A stretch of 64,000 nt of DNA from the NCBI RefSeq assembly GCF_946479885.1, contig NZ_CAMLHM010000013.1, positions 1-64,000 on the forward strand. Reading direction: 5' to 3'. This stretch comes from an uncultured Devosia sp. (lineage in GTDB: Bacteria; Pseudomonadota; Alphaproteobacteria; Rhizobiales; Devosiaceae). The notes under the pieces were generated by a model, which saw nothing but the letters and a program-made list of their open reading frames with translations, was not told the origin of the DNA and made no database searches. The position numbers and the translations under genes were made by a program. Position 1 is the first letter of the stretch; every line of letters begins with the position of its first letter. Positions 10,556-19,440 of the stretch are shown here, piece after piece.

Positions 10556-10645
10556 GACCTCATCCCTGAGCCTGTCGGAGGACGAGGTGGTGGCATGGTG
10601 CCTCCACTCGCTCGACCTCGTGGTCCAAGCTCACCCTGAGGTCGC
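10556..10645. repeat. Repeat-like intergenic element
   Basis: A stretch beginning CCTCATCCCTGAGCCTGTCG and ending with CTCACCCTGAGGTCGCTCC resembles the 'Cctgagcctgtcg' type of dispersed alphaproteobacterial repeat. It holds partly complementary arms (GACGAGGTGGTGG near the left, CTCGACCTCGTGG near the right). No second copy was found in this window by eye. It lies between two convergent genes. Confidence 0.4.
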
Positions 10646-10651
10646 TCCCGC

Positions 10652-11047
10652 TCAGTTCAAGTCCAGAGCATACGCCTTCAGGACGTCAAGGGGGACAAGT
10701 CCGAGCACGGCCTGGTTGGTGGAGCGCAGGTATACCTTTGGCGCCATGCCCGCCTGGTGGGCCTGCAGCCAACGACCGGCGACCAGGCACCAGCGATTGC
10801 CGGCGACGAGGCCGGGAAAGGCATATTGCGGCATTGGCGTCGACAGATCGTTGCCGACCGACCTTGAGAAATCGAGGAATTCAGCCGTCGCCTCGATGCA
10901 GACCAGGTGCACCGCCGCGCTGTCCGGCCCGGCCGCGCAATAGCCAGTGCGGAAGAAGCCAGTCAACGGATCGCTGGAGCAGGCTTGCAGCGGTTCCCCG
11001 AGCACATTGAGCTCGGCCGGTCCCTCGAACCGCCCCTGGACGTTCAA
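10652..11047 (-). CDS. DUF2237 family protein
   Basis: The product has 131 residues. The conserved run NVLGEPLQACSSDPLTGFFRTGYC, then HLVCIEATAEFLDFSRSVGNDLSTP, then FPGLVAGNRWCLVAGRW is the DUF2237 signature, with four conserved Cys. The biochemical role of this small soluble family is not established. The first in-frame start is TTG at 11047, which overlaps the cckA stop codon as TTGA, so translation is probably coupled to cckA. An in-frame ATG only occurs later, inside the conserved region, so the TTG is preferred. Its position right after cckA may reflect co-transcription more than a shared function. Confidence 0.8.
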   Translation of the reverse strand: MNVQGRFEGPAELNVLGEPLQACSSDPLTGFFRTGYCAAGPDSAAVHLVCIEATAEFLDFSRSVGNDLSTPMPQYAFPGLVAGNRWCLVAGRWLQAHQAGMAPKVYLRSTNQAVLGLVPLDVLKAYALDLN

Positions 11048-13617
11048 TTGACGTCGCTCTTGCCCACCATCTGCAGCACTTCCTTGACCTTGGTGTTGAT
11101 CTGGTCGAGCGAATACGGCTTGGGCAGGAATTCGACGCTCTGGTCATCCTCGATATCGCGGCGGACGCTCTCTTCGGCATAGCCCGAAACGAAGATCACC
11201 TTGAGATTGGGCATGGTTTCGCGGACATGCCTGAGCAGGGTCGGCCCATCCATTTCCGGCATTGCGACGTCTGATATCATCAGGTCGATCTTGAAGTCCT
11301 CATCTTCCAGCACTTCAAGCGCCTGTTCGCCGCCATCGGCCTCGAAGACCTCGTAGCCCGTCGCCCGCAATGCTTTGGCTGAGAAGGCGCGGACGCTTTC
11401 CTCGTCGTCGACCAGCAGGATGCGCTCATGCCCCGTGAGGTCGCGCACCGGGGCCGCTGCGACGGCGGCCTTGGCAGCCTGCTCGGAGGCGCTGGCGACG
11501 TGGCGCGGCAGGAAAATCTTGAACGTCGTGCCGACGCCAACCACCGAGACCGGGTAGATATAACCCTCAGTCTGCTTGACGATGCCATAGACCGTCGAGA
11601 GGCCAAGGCCCGTACCTTTGCCCAATTCCTTGGTGGTGAAGAAGGGCTCGAAAATCTTCTGCAGGACTTCCGGGCTCATGCCGGTGCCGGTATCCTGCAC
11701 ATCGATCAGCACGTAGTCGGCCGGCACCATGCCTTCGAACGTCATGCGCTCAGCTTCGGACCGCTCGACATTGGCCGTGCGGATGGTGATCGAACCACCA
11801 TTGGGCATGGCGTCGCGCGCATTGACCACCAAGTTGATGATGACCTGCTCGAGCTGCACCACATCGGCGCGTACCGGCCAGATATTGCGGCCATGCTCGA
11901 CCGCCAGCGTGTTCTTCTCGCCGATCATGCGCTTGAGCAGCACGGTCAGGTCATCGACGATCAGCGGCAGTTCCAGCACCTGCGGGCGCAGCGTCTGGCG
12001 GCGCGAGAAGGCCAGCAGTTGCCGGGTGAGGCCAGCGGCGCGGTTGGCATTCTGCTTGATCTGCATCAGCTCGCCGAAGGACGGATCCCCCGGCTTGTGC
12101 TTGAGCAGCAGCAGATCGGAGAAGCCGATAATGGCCGTCAGCAGGTTGTTGAAATCGTGCGCCACGCCGCCGGCAAGCTGGCCGACAGCCTGCATCTTCT
12201 GGCTCTGGGCGAACTGCGCCTCAAGCTTGCGTTGGTCGGTCATGTCGAGCGCATAAACATTGACCTGCTCGGGCGAGCCAGCACTCATTTCCGACGACGA
12301 GAGGTAGAGCCGCACGGCGTGGTCGCCCTCGACGCTGAGCAGGGCATCGACCGGCTCGATCTCGGATCGATGCGCGGCGGCATCGGCAATGGCGCGCGCA
12401 AACTTCTCGCGGCTGCCTTCGCCGATCAACTCGCTCAGCGGCTGCTGTTCGAGGCTCTTCTCTTCGCCGGACCAGCGGAAGATGCGGCCGAACGGAGCAT
12501 TGGTGCGGATGATGCGCCCTTCCCCGTCGAGCGTGGCAATGGCGAAAGGCGTATCGTTGAAGAAGCGGGAGAACCGCACTTCGGCGGCGCGCAGTTCTTC
12601 TTCAGTATCGGGCGCCTTGGATTTGTCGAGCACCAGGGTCCGCGTCTCACCCAGTTCACCATCCGCGAGCCGGGCGGCGCGGTGCATCAGCCGCACCGGG
12701 AAGCTGGTGCCGTTGCGGCGCACCAGGTCGATATCGATGATCTCGGTGCGGATTTCGCCATCGCCACGGCCGCGCATCAGCAGGCTCGCCCCATCGCCAC
12801 GCACCAGGTCCGACAGCCGCAGGTGGCCGGAATTGAACTCGGCCAGGTCGTAACCCAGCCAGTCGGTGAGGGTGGAGTTGAGATACTGGATGCGGCCATG
12901 GGCATCGGCAGAGAAGAAACCGGCCGGTGAATGGTCGAGATAGTCGATGGCGCGCTGCAGGTCGCGGAAGGCGCTCTCGTTGTTGTCGCGATCGCGCGTA
13001 ATGTCCTCGACCGACCAGATCACCATGGGCTTGCTGGTCTCGTCGGATTCGGGCAGCGGGCGCACGCCGACGCGGTACCAGAACGGCTTGGCGCTATCAG
13101 CCAGCGACCCACCCAAGCCACCGACGATGCGGATATCCTCCACCGCCGCGCGACCATCCTTGGCGGCACGCGACAGGCGGTAGATGGCCTCGCTGGCATC
13201 GGACTGACCGGCAAACAGTCGCGGCACGCCCACCGGCACACCATTGGTCACGGCGCCCGAGAAGCTGCCATAATGCGCATTGACGTAGGAAATCTTGCCA
13301 TCGCGATCCGACACCACGGCGCCGAATGGCAGGCTGTCGACCACGGCATTGGAGATGGTGCGCCGTTCTTCGCCGCTGGCGAAGCGGAACAGACCGGCGG
13401 CGAGCCCAAACAGGCAGAACACCCCCACCACCGCCAGCACGCCGATAAAGGTCATGATCACATCGGCGGGTATCCGGTCGCTGAACAGCGCGAAGCCAAC
13501 GGCGATGGCGACCAGCAGCAGGCCGAGCACCACCACGCGCCACAGCCCTGCACTGCCCCGTCCCGCTGCTACAAGCGGATCGGGGTAATTGTCATCGCCT
13601 GATGGCGTCGATGCCAT
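11044..13617 (-). CDS. cckA: Cell-cycle hybrid histidine kinase CckA
   Basis: The 857-residue membrane hybrid kinase heads the CckA-ChpT-CtrA phosphorelay that controls the cell cycle and flagellar gene expression in alphaproteobacteria. Two membrane helices lie near residues 25-90. Tandem PAS domains follow (about 110-440, e.g. [21 protein letters not shown] and [20 protein letters not shown]). The HisKA H-box is [15 protein letters not shown] (phospho-His about 486), the ATPase N-box is [10 protein letters not shown], and the G-box is [13 protein letters not shown]. The C-terminal receiver has the phospho-Asp in [13 protein letters not shown] (about 781). All key residues are intact. Matching CtrA boxes are found in this window before fliX, flagellin 2 and the flgB/fliO gap. 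Paired TGCCA-N3-TGGCA dyads lie about 180 bases upstream of its start. Confidence 0.95.
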   Translation of the reverse strand: MASTPSGDDNYPDPLVAAGRGSAGLWRVVVLGLLLVAIAVGFALFSDRIPADVIMTFIGVLAVVGVFCLFGLAAGLFRFASGEERRTISNAVVDSLPFGAVVSDRDGKISYVNAHYGSFSGAVTNGVPVGVPRLFAGQSDASEAIYRLSRAAKDGRAAVEDIRIVGGLGGSLADSAKPFWYRVGVRPLPESDETSKPMVIWSVEDITRDRDNNESAFRDLQRAIDYLDHSPAGFFSADAHGRIQYLNSTLTDWLGYDLAEFNSGHLRLSDLVRGDGASLLMRGRGDGEIRTEIIDIDLVRRNGTSFPVRLMHRAARLADGELGETRTLVLDKSKAPDTEEELRAAEVRFSRFFNDTPFAIATLDGEGRIIRTNAPFGRIFRWSGEEKSLEQQPLSELIGEGSREKFARAIADAAAHRSEIEPVDALLSVEGDHAVRLYLSSSEMSAGSPEQVNVYALDMTDQRKLEAQFAQSQKMQAVGQLAGGVAHDFNNLLTAIIGFSDLLLLKHKPGDPSFGELMQIKQNANRAAGLTRQLLAFSRRQTLRPQVLELPLIVDDLTVLLKRMIGEKNTLAVEHGRNIWPVRADVVQLEQVIINLVVNARDAMPNGGSITIRTANVERSEAERMTFEGMVPADYVLIDVQDTGTGMSPEVLQKIFEPFFTTKELGKGTGLGLSTVYGIVKQTEGYIYPVSVVGVGTTFKIFLPRHVASASEQAAKAAVAAAPVRDLTGHERILLVDDEESVRAFSAKALRATGYEVFEADGGEQALEVLEDEDFKIDLMISDVAMPEMDGPTLLRHVRETMPNLKVIFVSGYAEESVRRDIEDDQSVEFLPKPYSLDQINTKVKEVLQMVGKSDVN

Positions 13618-14378
13618 GGGTCAGGATGCTCCATAACCAGTGAGTCGGGCCGAATCAGGCACTATCCAATGGTCTAGCAAATGGCCCGGTCCTGCGGGAG
13701 CTTGATCGCGCTTTTCAACACGGGATCGCGGCCAGGCGTGGCGTTTTCGCCGGACATGCCGAAGCGCCGCCTGTGATGCGGTTATCATGGCTGTCGCATG
13801 CCAAGATGGCAACGGGCCGTATGCCAAGGTGGCAACGGGAGGACCCCGAGACGGCTTTCGCCCCTGAGTAACAAAAACATGAGACGGAAGCCGCCTCGGA
13901 GTGCCGGCTTTTTGGAACAGTGCGGAATCGCGCTAGGGGACGCTCGCCCGGTCGCGGCCGCACTCGGACCTGTGGGAGAGGCAAAACCCCCACCCGGCTC
14001 ACACCCACCACTGTTCGCCTGCAGGCCGCCCATGTGGGGTGATGAGGGGAGTATGCTGGAGGTTTTGGGGAGGGGGATAAGTTCTTGCTGAAGCCGTGCC
14101 GCGGTGGTTCCTCTCCCGTTTACGGGAGAGGGGGACCACGCGAAGCGTGGTGGAGAGGGGAGCCCCACGCGCCGACCCGGGATGCTTGCGCAAACATCGA
14201 GCGTGGGGCACCCCCCTCCACCGCCTCTCGGCGGTCCCCCTCCCCCGCAGGCGGGGGAGGATGGGCTCCACTCGTGGGGCTCGACCCAGCTCACCCACCG
14301 GCCGACACATCCCCCATGATGGGGGAGGCTGGGAGGGGTGGGCTGCCCACTCGGTAGATTCAAGTCAGCGGCATGCCC
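13618..14378. other. Gene-free, repeat-rich region between flhB and cckA
   Basis: No open frame here has coding character. From left to right it holds: two direct 19-bp repeats (13798-13839), each containing a TGCCA-N3-TGGCA dyad; an 11/12 inverted repeat, CCGAGACGGCTT (13846-13857) against AAGCCGCCTCGG (13888-13899); and, from about 13980 to 14345, dense G/C-rich inverted segments (CTCTCCCGTTTACGGGAGAG, CCCCCGCAGGCGGGGG, CCCCCATGATGGGGG, CCACGCGAAGCGTGG). These look like stacked copies of short dispersed repeats of the type found in rhizobial intergenic DNA. The cckA promoter should lie near the left end. Confidence 0.65.
13798..13839. repeat. Two direct repeats, each a TGCCA-N3-TGGCA dyad, upstream of cckA
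   Basis: TGCCA-AGA-TGGCA at 13799-13811 and TGCCA-AGG-TGGCA at 13822-13834, each within a nearly identical 19-bp context ending in ACGGG. Their centres are 23 bp apart, about two helical turns, so two protein dimers could sit on the same face of the DNA. The distance to the cckA start codon is about 180 bases. Confidence 0.55.
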
Positions 14379-15461
14379 CTACCCGGCCTTCCACCCTGCC
14401 CCGCGTTTGAGGCGCAGGACGAAGCCGATCACTTCGGCGACGGCCTTGAAATGCTCGTTGGGGATGGTGTCGTCCACCTCGACGCTGGCGAATAGCGCGC
14501 GGGCGAGCGGCGGGTTCTCGACGATGGGCACGTCGTGCTCCTTGGCCAGTTCGCGGATGCGGAACGCCACGGCGTCGGCGCCCTTGGCCACGCATTTGGG
14601 GGCCTTCATGGCCTTGTCGTATTTGAGCGCCACGGCAAAGTGGGTCGGGTTGGTAATGACCACGGTCGCATCGGGCACTGCAGACATCATGCGCTTGCGC
14701 GAGCGCTCCTGGCGCAGCTGGCGGAGCTTGCCCTTGATGTGAGGGTCGCCTTCCATCTGCTTGTATTCGTCGCGGGTTTCCTGGACCGTCATCATCAGCC
14801 GCTTCCACCATTTCTGGCGGACATAGAAGTAATCAGCGGCGGCAATGACGGTGACGATCGCCAGCACTGCGGTGAAGATCTTGATTCCGATATCCTGGAA
14901 CTGCGCCAGCATGATCAGCGGATCGGCGGTCATCATGGTGTCGAGCCGGTCCCGCTCGGGCCACACCACCATCACCACCACCGTACCGACGACGCTGATC
15001 TTGAGCAGGCCCTTGCCGAAATTGACCAGCGCATCGGTCGAGAACAGGCGCTTGGCGCCGGCAAAGGGCGATATCTTGGAGAATTTCGGCGTGATCGGCT
15101 CGACCGAGACGAGCGGCCGGTGCTGGATCAGGTTGGCGAGGATAGCGCAGCTCGAAAGCACGACGAGCGGAATGAGCACCGTGCCCAGCAAGGCCAGCGC
15201 GAGACGGTTGAAGAATGCCGCAAAGCCCGCTCCACCCAGCTCGAACTGGTCGGCATTCATGATGACGAGTTTGAGCGACTCGGTGAGGCCAGCGGCCGTG
15301 CCGGGCGCCATCATCGAGAAGATGACGGCCGAGCCGAGCAGCATGAACCAGGTGACCACCTCCTGGCTCTTGGCGACATCGCCCTTCTTGTGGGCGTCCT
15401 CGAGCTTCTTTTGGGAAGGGTCTTCTGTTTTGGCGTCATTTTCCGGGGCTTCGTCGCTCAC
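14379..15461 (-). CDS. flhB: Flagellar export switch protein FlhB
   Basis: The 360-residue inner-membrane component of the flagellar type III export gate switches specificity from rod/hook to filament substrates. The N terminus has the family's EDPSQKKLEDAHKKGDVAKSQE. Four membrane helices follow, then the cytoplasmic domain with the self-cleavage site NPTH at about residue 267, flanked by ATVVITNPTHFAVALKYD. It begins with GTG at 15461, immediately after the fliR stop (no gap). It is the last gene of the leftward flgB-flgC-fliE-fliQ-fliR-flhB run. Confidence 0.97.
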   Translation of the reverse strand: MSDEAPENDAKTEDPSQKKLEDAHKKGDVAKSQEVVTWFMLLGSAVIFSMMAPGTAAGLTESLKLVIMNADQFELGGAGFAAFFNRLALALLGTVLIPLVVLSSCAILANLIQHRPLVSVEPITPKFSKISPFAGAKRLFSTDALVNFGKGLLKISVVGTVVVMVVWPERDRLDTMMTADPLIMLAQFQDIGIKIFTAVLAIVTVIAAADYFYVRQKWWKRLMMTVQETRDEYKQMEGDPHIKGKLRQLRQERSRKRMMSAVPDATVVITNPTHFAVALKYDKAMKAPKCVAKGADAVAFRIRELAKEHDVPIVENPPLARALFASVEVDDTIPNEHFKAVAEVIGFVLRLKRGAGWKAG

Positions 15462-16229
15462 TTAGCCCCTCCACATCGCCAGTTGGGCCTCGAAGTGGCT
15501 GAGATACCAGCCCATCATCATCATGAGCAGCATCGCGAAGAGCGCCAGCCCGATGAAAATGTTGGCGGGCATCAGCAGGAAATACACCTGCAGGGCCGGC
15601 ATGAGACGGGCCAGGATGCCGGCCCCCAAGTTGAACACCAGGCCGAAGACAATGAACGGAGCCGACATCTGGACACCAACGCTGAAGGCACCCGCCACCG
15701 TGCGGATGGCCAGTTGCGCGGCATCGTCGAACATCAGCGGCGCATCGAGCGGAAACACCATATAGCTGTCATAGGTGGCCGCGAGCGCCATGTGGTGGAG
15801 GTCGGTGGCGAAGATCAGCACCATGCCCAGGAAGCTGAGGAAGCTGCCAAAGACGGCGCCCTGCACACCCACCTGGGTCGGATCGGCCGCCATGGCGCTG
15901 GAAAGGCCGGTCTGGAAAGCGATGATCGCCCCGGCAACCTGGGTGGCCATGACCGAAATGCGGACGATCGAGCCCAGGATGATGCCAATGATCAGCTCAT
16001 GGAAGATCAGGCCGACAATGGCCATGACATCTTCGGGCATGGCGGGCAGGCTGGGCGACAGCAGCGGATAGAGCACCAGGGTGAAGGCCAGCGCGAAGCT
16101 GAGCCGCATGCGCATGGGGATCATGTCCTCGCCCAGCGCCGGCATCAGCATCAGAATGGCGCCGATCCGCGAGAACATCAGCAGGTAGAGAAAGGCCGTA
16201 TTGGGCAGCCAGTCGAGCCCGATGGTCAC
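15462..16229 (-). CDS. fliR: Flagellar export gate protein FliR
   Basis: The 255-residue very hydrophobic protein has about six membrane helices and forms the export-gate pore core with FliP and FliQ. Family features are the N-terminal MFSRIGAILMLMPALGEDMIPMRMRLSFALA, GLIFHELIIGIILG, and AGAIIAFQTGLSSAMAADP. GTG start at 16229, two bases after the fliQ stop; its own stop abuts the flhB start. The tight spacing with fliQ and flhB supports an operon and translational coupling. Confidence 0.96.
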   Translation of the reverse strand: MTIGLDWLPNTAFLYLLMFSRIGAILMLMPALGEDMIPMRMRLSFALAFTLVLYPLLSPSLPAMPEDVMAIVGLIFHELIIGIILGSIVRISVMATQVAGAIIAFQTGLSSAMAADPTQVGVQGAVFGSFLSFLGMVLIFATDLHHMALAATYDSYMVFPLDAPLMFDDAAQLAIRTVAGAFSVGVQMSAPFIVFGLVFNLGAGILARLMPALQVYFLLMPANIFIGLALFAMLLMMMMGWYLSHFEAQLAMWRG

Positions 16230-16231
16230 CG

Positions 16232-16498
16232 TCAGCCGCCCACGATGATCATGTCGATCACCCGGTTCATGTAACCGCCCATGGTTGCGCCCAGGAACGG
16301 CAGGGTCAGCAGCATGGTGATGAAGATGGCGATGATCTTGGGAACAAAGACCAGTGTCTGTTCCTGGATCTGCGTCAGGGCCTGGAACAGGGCGATGATG
16401 ACACCGACCACGAGGCCCACCAGCATCATCGGCGCCGATACGATGATCAGCGTCCAGATGCCGTCACCAGCTATGTCGAGCACTTCTGCGCCAGTCAT
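16232..16498 (-). CDS. fliQ: Flagellar export gate protein FliQ
   Basis: The 88-residue protein with two membrane helices starts MTGAEVLDIAGDGIWTLII. The conserved PMMLVGLVVGVIIALFQALTQIQEQTL and VPKIIAIFITMLLTLPF segments identify FliQ, which surrounds the FliP/FliR pore of the type III export gate. Length is as expected. It lies between fliE and fliR in the leftward operon, with a 54-base gap from fliE and two bases to fliR. Confidence 0.96.
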   Translation of the reverse strand: MTGAEVLDIAGDGIWTLIIVSAPMMLVGLVVGVIIALFQALTQIQEQTLVFVPKIIAIFITMLLTLPFLGATMGGYMNRVIDMIIVGG

Positions 16499-16552
16499 CG
16501 TCGTTCCTGCGGGGCGAATCGCCGCCCGACGGTCATTCTACGCCCGCTGGGC

Positions 16553-16891
16553 CTAGATCGGCATCCGCATGATTTCTTCATAAGCCGAGATCACGCGGTC
16601 GCGCACCGTGACCATGCTTTCGATGGCGATTTCGGTCTCGCTGAGCGCGGTCACCATGTCCACGATATTGGCCTTGCCGTTGACCATGTCGACGGCCATG
16701 GCATCGCTCGTCTTGCCGGCATCGACCACGCCCTGCACCTGCTGGGCCAGCAGGTCGGCGAAGTTGTTGCCATTGCCCTTCGGATTGGCCAGCGCGGTGA
16801 GATCGGTATTCGGCTTGGCCGCCTGGCTGATCAACCGGCTGGCATTGCCATAGGCGGCGGTGGCGGCGTTGAAGGGGGTATTGATGGCCAT
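16553..16891 (-). CDS. fliE: Flagellar hook-basal body protein FliE
   Basis: The 112-residue protein joins the MS ring and export gate to the rod. The C-terminal signature VQGVVDAGKTSDAMAVDMVNGKANIVDMVTALSETEIAIESMVTVRDRVISAYEEIMRMPI is complete; the N terminus is Asn/Ala-rich and probably flexible. It starts at ATG 16891. An interspersed palindrome (16923-16965) separates it from flgC. Confidence 0.95.
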   Translation of the reverse strand: MAINTPFNAATAAYGNASRLISQAAKPNTDLTALANPKGNGNNFADLLAQQVQGVVDAGKTSDAMAVDMVNGKANIVDMVTALSETEIAIESMVTVRDRVISAYEEIMRMPI

Positions 16892-16922
16892 CTACTTGCT
16901 TCCTGCGGTCCTTTAGTTGTCG

Positions 16923-16965
16923 CGCTTTCGAACGGGAAAACCGGTTCCCACTTTTCCTGAAAGCG
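16923..16965. repeat. Rhizobial-type interspersed palindrome between fliE and flgC
   Basis: Outer arms CGCTTTC and GAAAGCG enclose an inner partial palindrome (CGGGAAAACCGGTTCCC). The sequence resembles a palindromic element common in intergenic DNA of rhizobial genomes; that comparison is from memory. As it lies inside the operon it would be transcribed and could form a stem-loop between the two cistrons, affecting their relative expression. Confidence 0.6.
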
Positions 16966-16970
16966 ATCCG

Positions 16971-17381
16971 TCAGCCGCGCAGGATGTCGAGCGTGCGCCC
17001 GAGCATCTGCCGCGTGACGGTGACGACGTTGAGATTGGCCTCATAGGTGCGCTGGGCCTCGCGCATATCCATGGTCTCGATCAATGGATTGACGTTGGGA
17101 TATTGCACATAGCCGCGCGTATCGGCGGCCGGGTGGCCGGGCTCGTAGCGGGAGGTGAAATCGCTCATGTCATAGGCGAGGTTTCCCACCTCGACGATCT
17201 TGCCGCCGACTTCGGGATCGAAGGCAGCTTCGAAGGTAGGAATGCGCCGGCGATAGGGTTCGTCCCCGGGCGCCTTGCCGGCAGAGTCCACATTTGCAAG
17301 GTTTTCGGCGATGACGCGCATGCGCGCCGTCTGGGCGTGGAGCCCGGTGGCAGCGATGCGAAGCGACGAATTGAAGTCCAT
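16971..17381 (-). CDS. flgC: Flagellar proximal rod protein FlgC
   Basis: The 136-residue proximal rod subunit has the N-terminal basal-body motif LRIAATGLHAQTARMRVIAENLANVDSAG and the C-terminal coiled coil MRTYEAN-type segment (REAQRTYEANLNVVTVTRQMLGRTLDILRG). The middle YVQYPNVNPLIETMDM is typical of FlgC. It is exported unprocessed by the type III apparatus. It lies 12 bases downstream of flgB in the leftward operon. Confidence 0.96.
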   Translation of the reverse strand: MDFNSSLRIAATGLHAQTARMRVIAENLANVDSAGKAPGDEPYRRRIPTFEAAFDPEVGGKIVEVGNLAYDMSDFTSRYEPGHPAADTRGYVQYPNVNPLIETMDMREAQRTYEANLNVVTVTRQMLGRTLDILRG

Positions 17382-17393
17382 GCGGCATTACTC

Positions 17394-17801
17394 CTAGGAC
17401 TGGCGGCCCATCGCTGTGCGGAGGATCTTGATCGATTTCTGGTAGAGGCTGGTGGCGGCCTGATAGTCCATCAGGTTGGTGGTCACCTTCATCATCTCGT
17501 CTTCGAGCGTGACGCCGTTGCCTTCCGGCGTGATCTCGAAATTGGCCATGCGCTGCGCGTCAAACACGCTGCCTTCGGCGCTGGACACGGAAAAGTGCAT
17601 AGGCTGCGTGGCCGAGGTGGTCACGGACGCTGATGAGAACCCCGCCGAGCGGTCGGCATAGTCATATTGCGCCAGATCGCGGCCGCGATAGCCGGGTGTC
17701 TCGGCATTGGCGACGTTTTCGGCCAGCAGCCCTTGACGCGTCTGGTGCCAGCGCATCTTGTCGGTGAGTGCCGTGAAGACCGGCATGTTCATGAGGCCCA
17801 T
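17394..17801 (-). CDS. flgB: Flagellar proximal rod protein FlgB
   Basis: Innermost rod subunit, first gene of the leftward flgB-flgC-fliE-fliQ-fliR-flhB operon. The motif FTALTDKMRWHQTRQGLLAENVANAETPGYRGRDLA is the rod-family N terminus; the C terminus VTTNLMDYQAATSLYQKSIKILRTAMGRQ is also typical. I start it at ATG 17801 (MGLMNMPVF, 135 residues), with GGGGGA nine bases upstream. A longer frame to 17849 would add 16 residues not seen in the family, and ATG 17792 is another option. Its promoter region shares the flgB/fliO gap with a perfect CtrA box. Confidence 0.94.
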   Translation of the reverse strand: MGLMNMPVFTALTDKMRWHQTRQGLLAENVANAETPGYRGRDLAQYDYADRSAGFSSASVTTSATQPMHFSVSSAEGSVFDAQRMANFEITPEGNGVTLEDEMMKVTTNLMDYQAATSLYQKSIKILRTAMGRQS

Positions 17802-17844
17802 TGGCCGAAGTCCCCCGCCGAGTCCCCAAATGGGGGACGCGATG

Positions 17845-17857
17845 GGCAAATCTTGCC
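17845..17857. promoter_or_regulatory. 13-bp GGCAR-N3-YTGCC dyad (FlbD/ftr-like) in the flgB/fliO gap
   Basis: GGCAA-ATC-TTGCC, a perfect 5-3-5 inverted repeat, 44 bases upstream of the flgB start and ten bases from a perfect CtrA box. The same 5-3-5 dyad occurs upstream of flgF, flgI and flgE. Since no sigma-54 promoter was found in this gap, it may serve to repress early genes, as FlbD does at Caulobacter fliF. That is an inference. Confidence 0.6.
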
Positions 17858-17866
17858 GGTCTATGG

Positions 17867-17881
17867 TTAATCAAGTGTTAA
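17867..17881. promoter_or_regulatory. Perfect CtrA box in the flgB/fliO divergent promoter region
   Basis: TTAA-TCAAGTG-TTAA, an exact match to the CtrA consensus TTAA-N7-TTAA and also extended to TTAACC on both strands. It lies 66 bases from the flgB start and about 106 from fliO, so it could serve either early flagellar operon. A weaker GGCA-N5-TGCC dyad (GGCAATATGTGCC) is at 17939-17951, nearer fliO. Confidence 0.75.
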
Positions 17882-17987
17882 CCCCAGCCCGATACGGCGA
17901 TTGCGGCCTCGCATTCTGCACATTTGGCTTATGTGGTAGGCAATATGTGCCGCCCGGATTCGGGCGAGACGTGAATTGGAGTCGTTC

Positions 17988-18674
17988 ATGCAGTTCATCA
18001 CCAGCCTCTTCGGCGGTACCGGCAACACTTTCCTCACCGCGGCCTTTGCGCTTGGTGCGGTCATCGTCGCGATCCTGCTGGTGTTGTGGCTGCTCAAGCT
18101 GGTGTTCCGAGCCTCCGGCAACGCCGTCCGCGGACGCAACCGGCGGCTGGCGGTGGTGGACTCGCTGGCACTCGACCCCAAGCGGCAACTGCTCATCGTG
18201 CGGCGCGACAATGTGGAACACCTGATCCTGGTCGGTGGCCCGCAGGACATGGTGGTCGAAACCGGCATTGCCGTTGAAGACGCCCCTGCGGCACAGCCGG
18301 CGCGACGCCCCGTGCCGATGGCGGCCGTCCGCAAGCCGGCCCCGGCAAAGGCATCGGCTGCCGCCGCGGCCCCGGCAGTGGCCGTTCCGCCGGTTGCCGT
18401 TCAACACCAGGCGGAACCTGCCCCGGCAGCGGCCCCGGCCACCGCTATCGAGCGCCTGCGCGAACTTGGCCAGCCAACCAACAAGCGGGCGCATCTCTCG
18501 CTGCGTCATACCGGGCTGCTTCGCCCGGTCAGCGAGATGGAAATGCCGGTTTCCCCCGAAAACTCGCCGGCGCCAGTCGTCGCAGCCTCCGACTCAGCTA
18601 AAGAGGAAACGGCGCGGCGTGACGTAGAAGGCACAGACCTTGTCGAGGATACCAGCGAGGCAAACCGGAACTGA
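17988..18674 (+). CDS. fliO: Flagellar biosynthetic protein FliO
   Basis: The 228-residue protein starts at ATG 17988 with GGAG seven bases upstream. It has one N-terminal membrane helix (about residues 13-37, FLTAAFALGAVIVAILLVLWLL). A small cytoplasmic domain follows with the FliO signature RNRRLAVVDSLALDPKRQLLIVRRDNVEHLILVGGPQDMVVETGI. A long Ala/Pro-rich linker then runs to the C terminus. FliO assists assembly of the FliP ring in the export gate. It overlaps the start of fliP by 35 bases, so the two are coupled. Its promoter side carries the CtrA box shared with flgB. Confidence 0.9.
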   Translation: MQFITSLFGGTGNTFLTAAFALGAVIVAILLVLWLLKLVFRASGNAVRGRNRRLAVVDSLALDPKRQLLIVRRDNVEHLILVGGPQDMVVETGIAVEDAPAAQPARRPVPMAAVRKPAPAKASAAAAAPAVAVPPVAVQHQAEPAPAAAPATAIERLRELGQPTNKRAHLSLRHTGLLRPVSEMEMPVSPENSPAPVVAASDSAKEETARRDVEGTDLVEDTSEANRN

Positions 18675-19440
18675 GGCGCCCTCGCCGCTGCGGCGGCTTG
18701 CGCCCTATGCCGGTCTTGTCGCCTTCGCGCTGGTGGTGCTGGTCCCCACCATTGCCTTCGGCCAGGACGTTTCGATCGATTTCGGCGACGACACAACGCT
18801 GACCGAGCGCGCCGTCCAGATCATCGGCCTCATCACGCTGCTGTCGCTGGCTCCGTCCATCCTGGTGATGGTGACGAGCTTCACCCGTATTGTCGTCGTG
18901 CTGTCCCTGCTGCGCACCGCGATTGGCCTCCAGACGGCGCCGCCCAATTCGGTGATGGTATCGCTGGCGCTGTTTCTCACCATCTTCGTGATGCAGCCGA
19001 CGCTGCAGCAGAGCTATGACCAGGGCATTGCGCCGCTCCTGGCAGGCGATATCGAGATCGCCGAGGCGTTCGAGCGCGGCAGCGCACCGCTGCATGAATT
19101 CATGCGCGCCAATGTGCGCGAGCAGGATCTAAGCCTCTTCTACGACCTGACCGATGCGACCGTTCCCGACGAGCCCGAGGCGATTCCGCTCCAGCTGTTG
19201 ATCCCCGCCTTCATGATCTCGGAGCTGCGGCGCGCCTTCGAGATCGGCTTCCTGCTGTTCCTGCCCTTCGTGGTCATCGACATGGTGGTCGCCTCGGTGC
19301 TGATGAGCATGGGCATGATGATGCTGCCCCCGGTGGTGATCTCACTACCGTTCAAGCTGATCTTCTTCGTGCTGGTCGACGGCTGGTATCTGGTCGCCGG
19401 TTCGCTGGTCCGCAGCTTCGTGAGCGGTGGCGGCGGGTAG
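18640..19440 (+). CDS. fliP: Flagellar export gate protein FliP
   Basis: The 266-residue pore-forming subunit of the flagellar type III export gate. A hydrophobic N-terminal segment (about residues 23-41) likely acts as a signal. Then comes the family core: LTERAVQIIGLITLLSLAPSILVMVTSFTRIVVVLSLLRTAIGLQ, PPNSVMVSLALFLTIFVM, and IPAFMISELRRAFEIGFLLFLPF. The best start is TTG at 18640 inside fliO; no ATG occurs before the conserved core. Its TAG stop directly abuts the TAG stop of the convergent TPR gene (TAGCTA), leaving no room for a terminator between them. Confidence 0.95.
   Translation: MSRIPARQTGTEAPSPLRRLAPYAGLVAFALVVLVPTIAFGQDVSIDFGDDTTLTERAVQIIGLITLLSLAPSILVMVTSFTRIVVVLSLLRTAIGLQTAPPNSVMVSLALFLTIFVMQPTLQQSYDQGIAPLLAGDIEIAEAFERGSAPLHEFMRANVREQDLSLFYDLTDATVPDEPEAIPLQLLIPAFMISELRRAFEIGFLLFLPFVVIDMVVASVLMSMGMMMLPPVVISLPFKLIFFVLVDGWYLVAGSLVRSFVSGGGG

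Noticed and set aside
13900..14378. Several overlapping short frames in the gap between cckA and flhB
   Set aside because: They are Pro/Arg/Gly-rich readings of G/C-rich inverted repeats with no domain, ribosome site or consistent strand.
17900..17987. Possible sigma-54 promoter for fliO (GG then GC near 17907-17921)
   Set aside because: Spacing between GG and GC is 11 bases, not 10, and the TGGCA element is missing.
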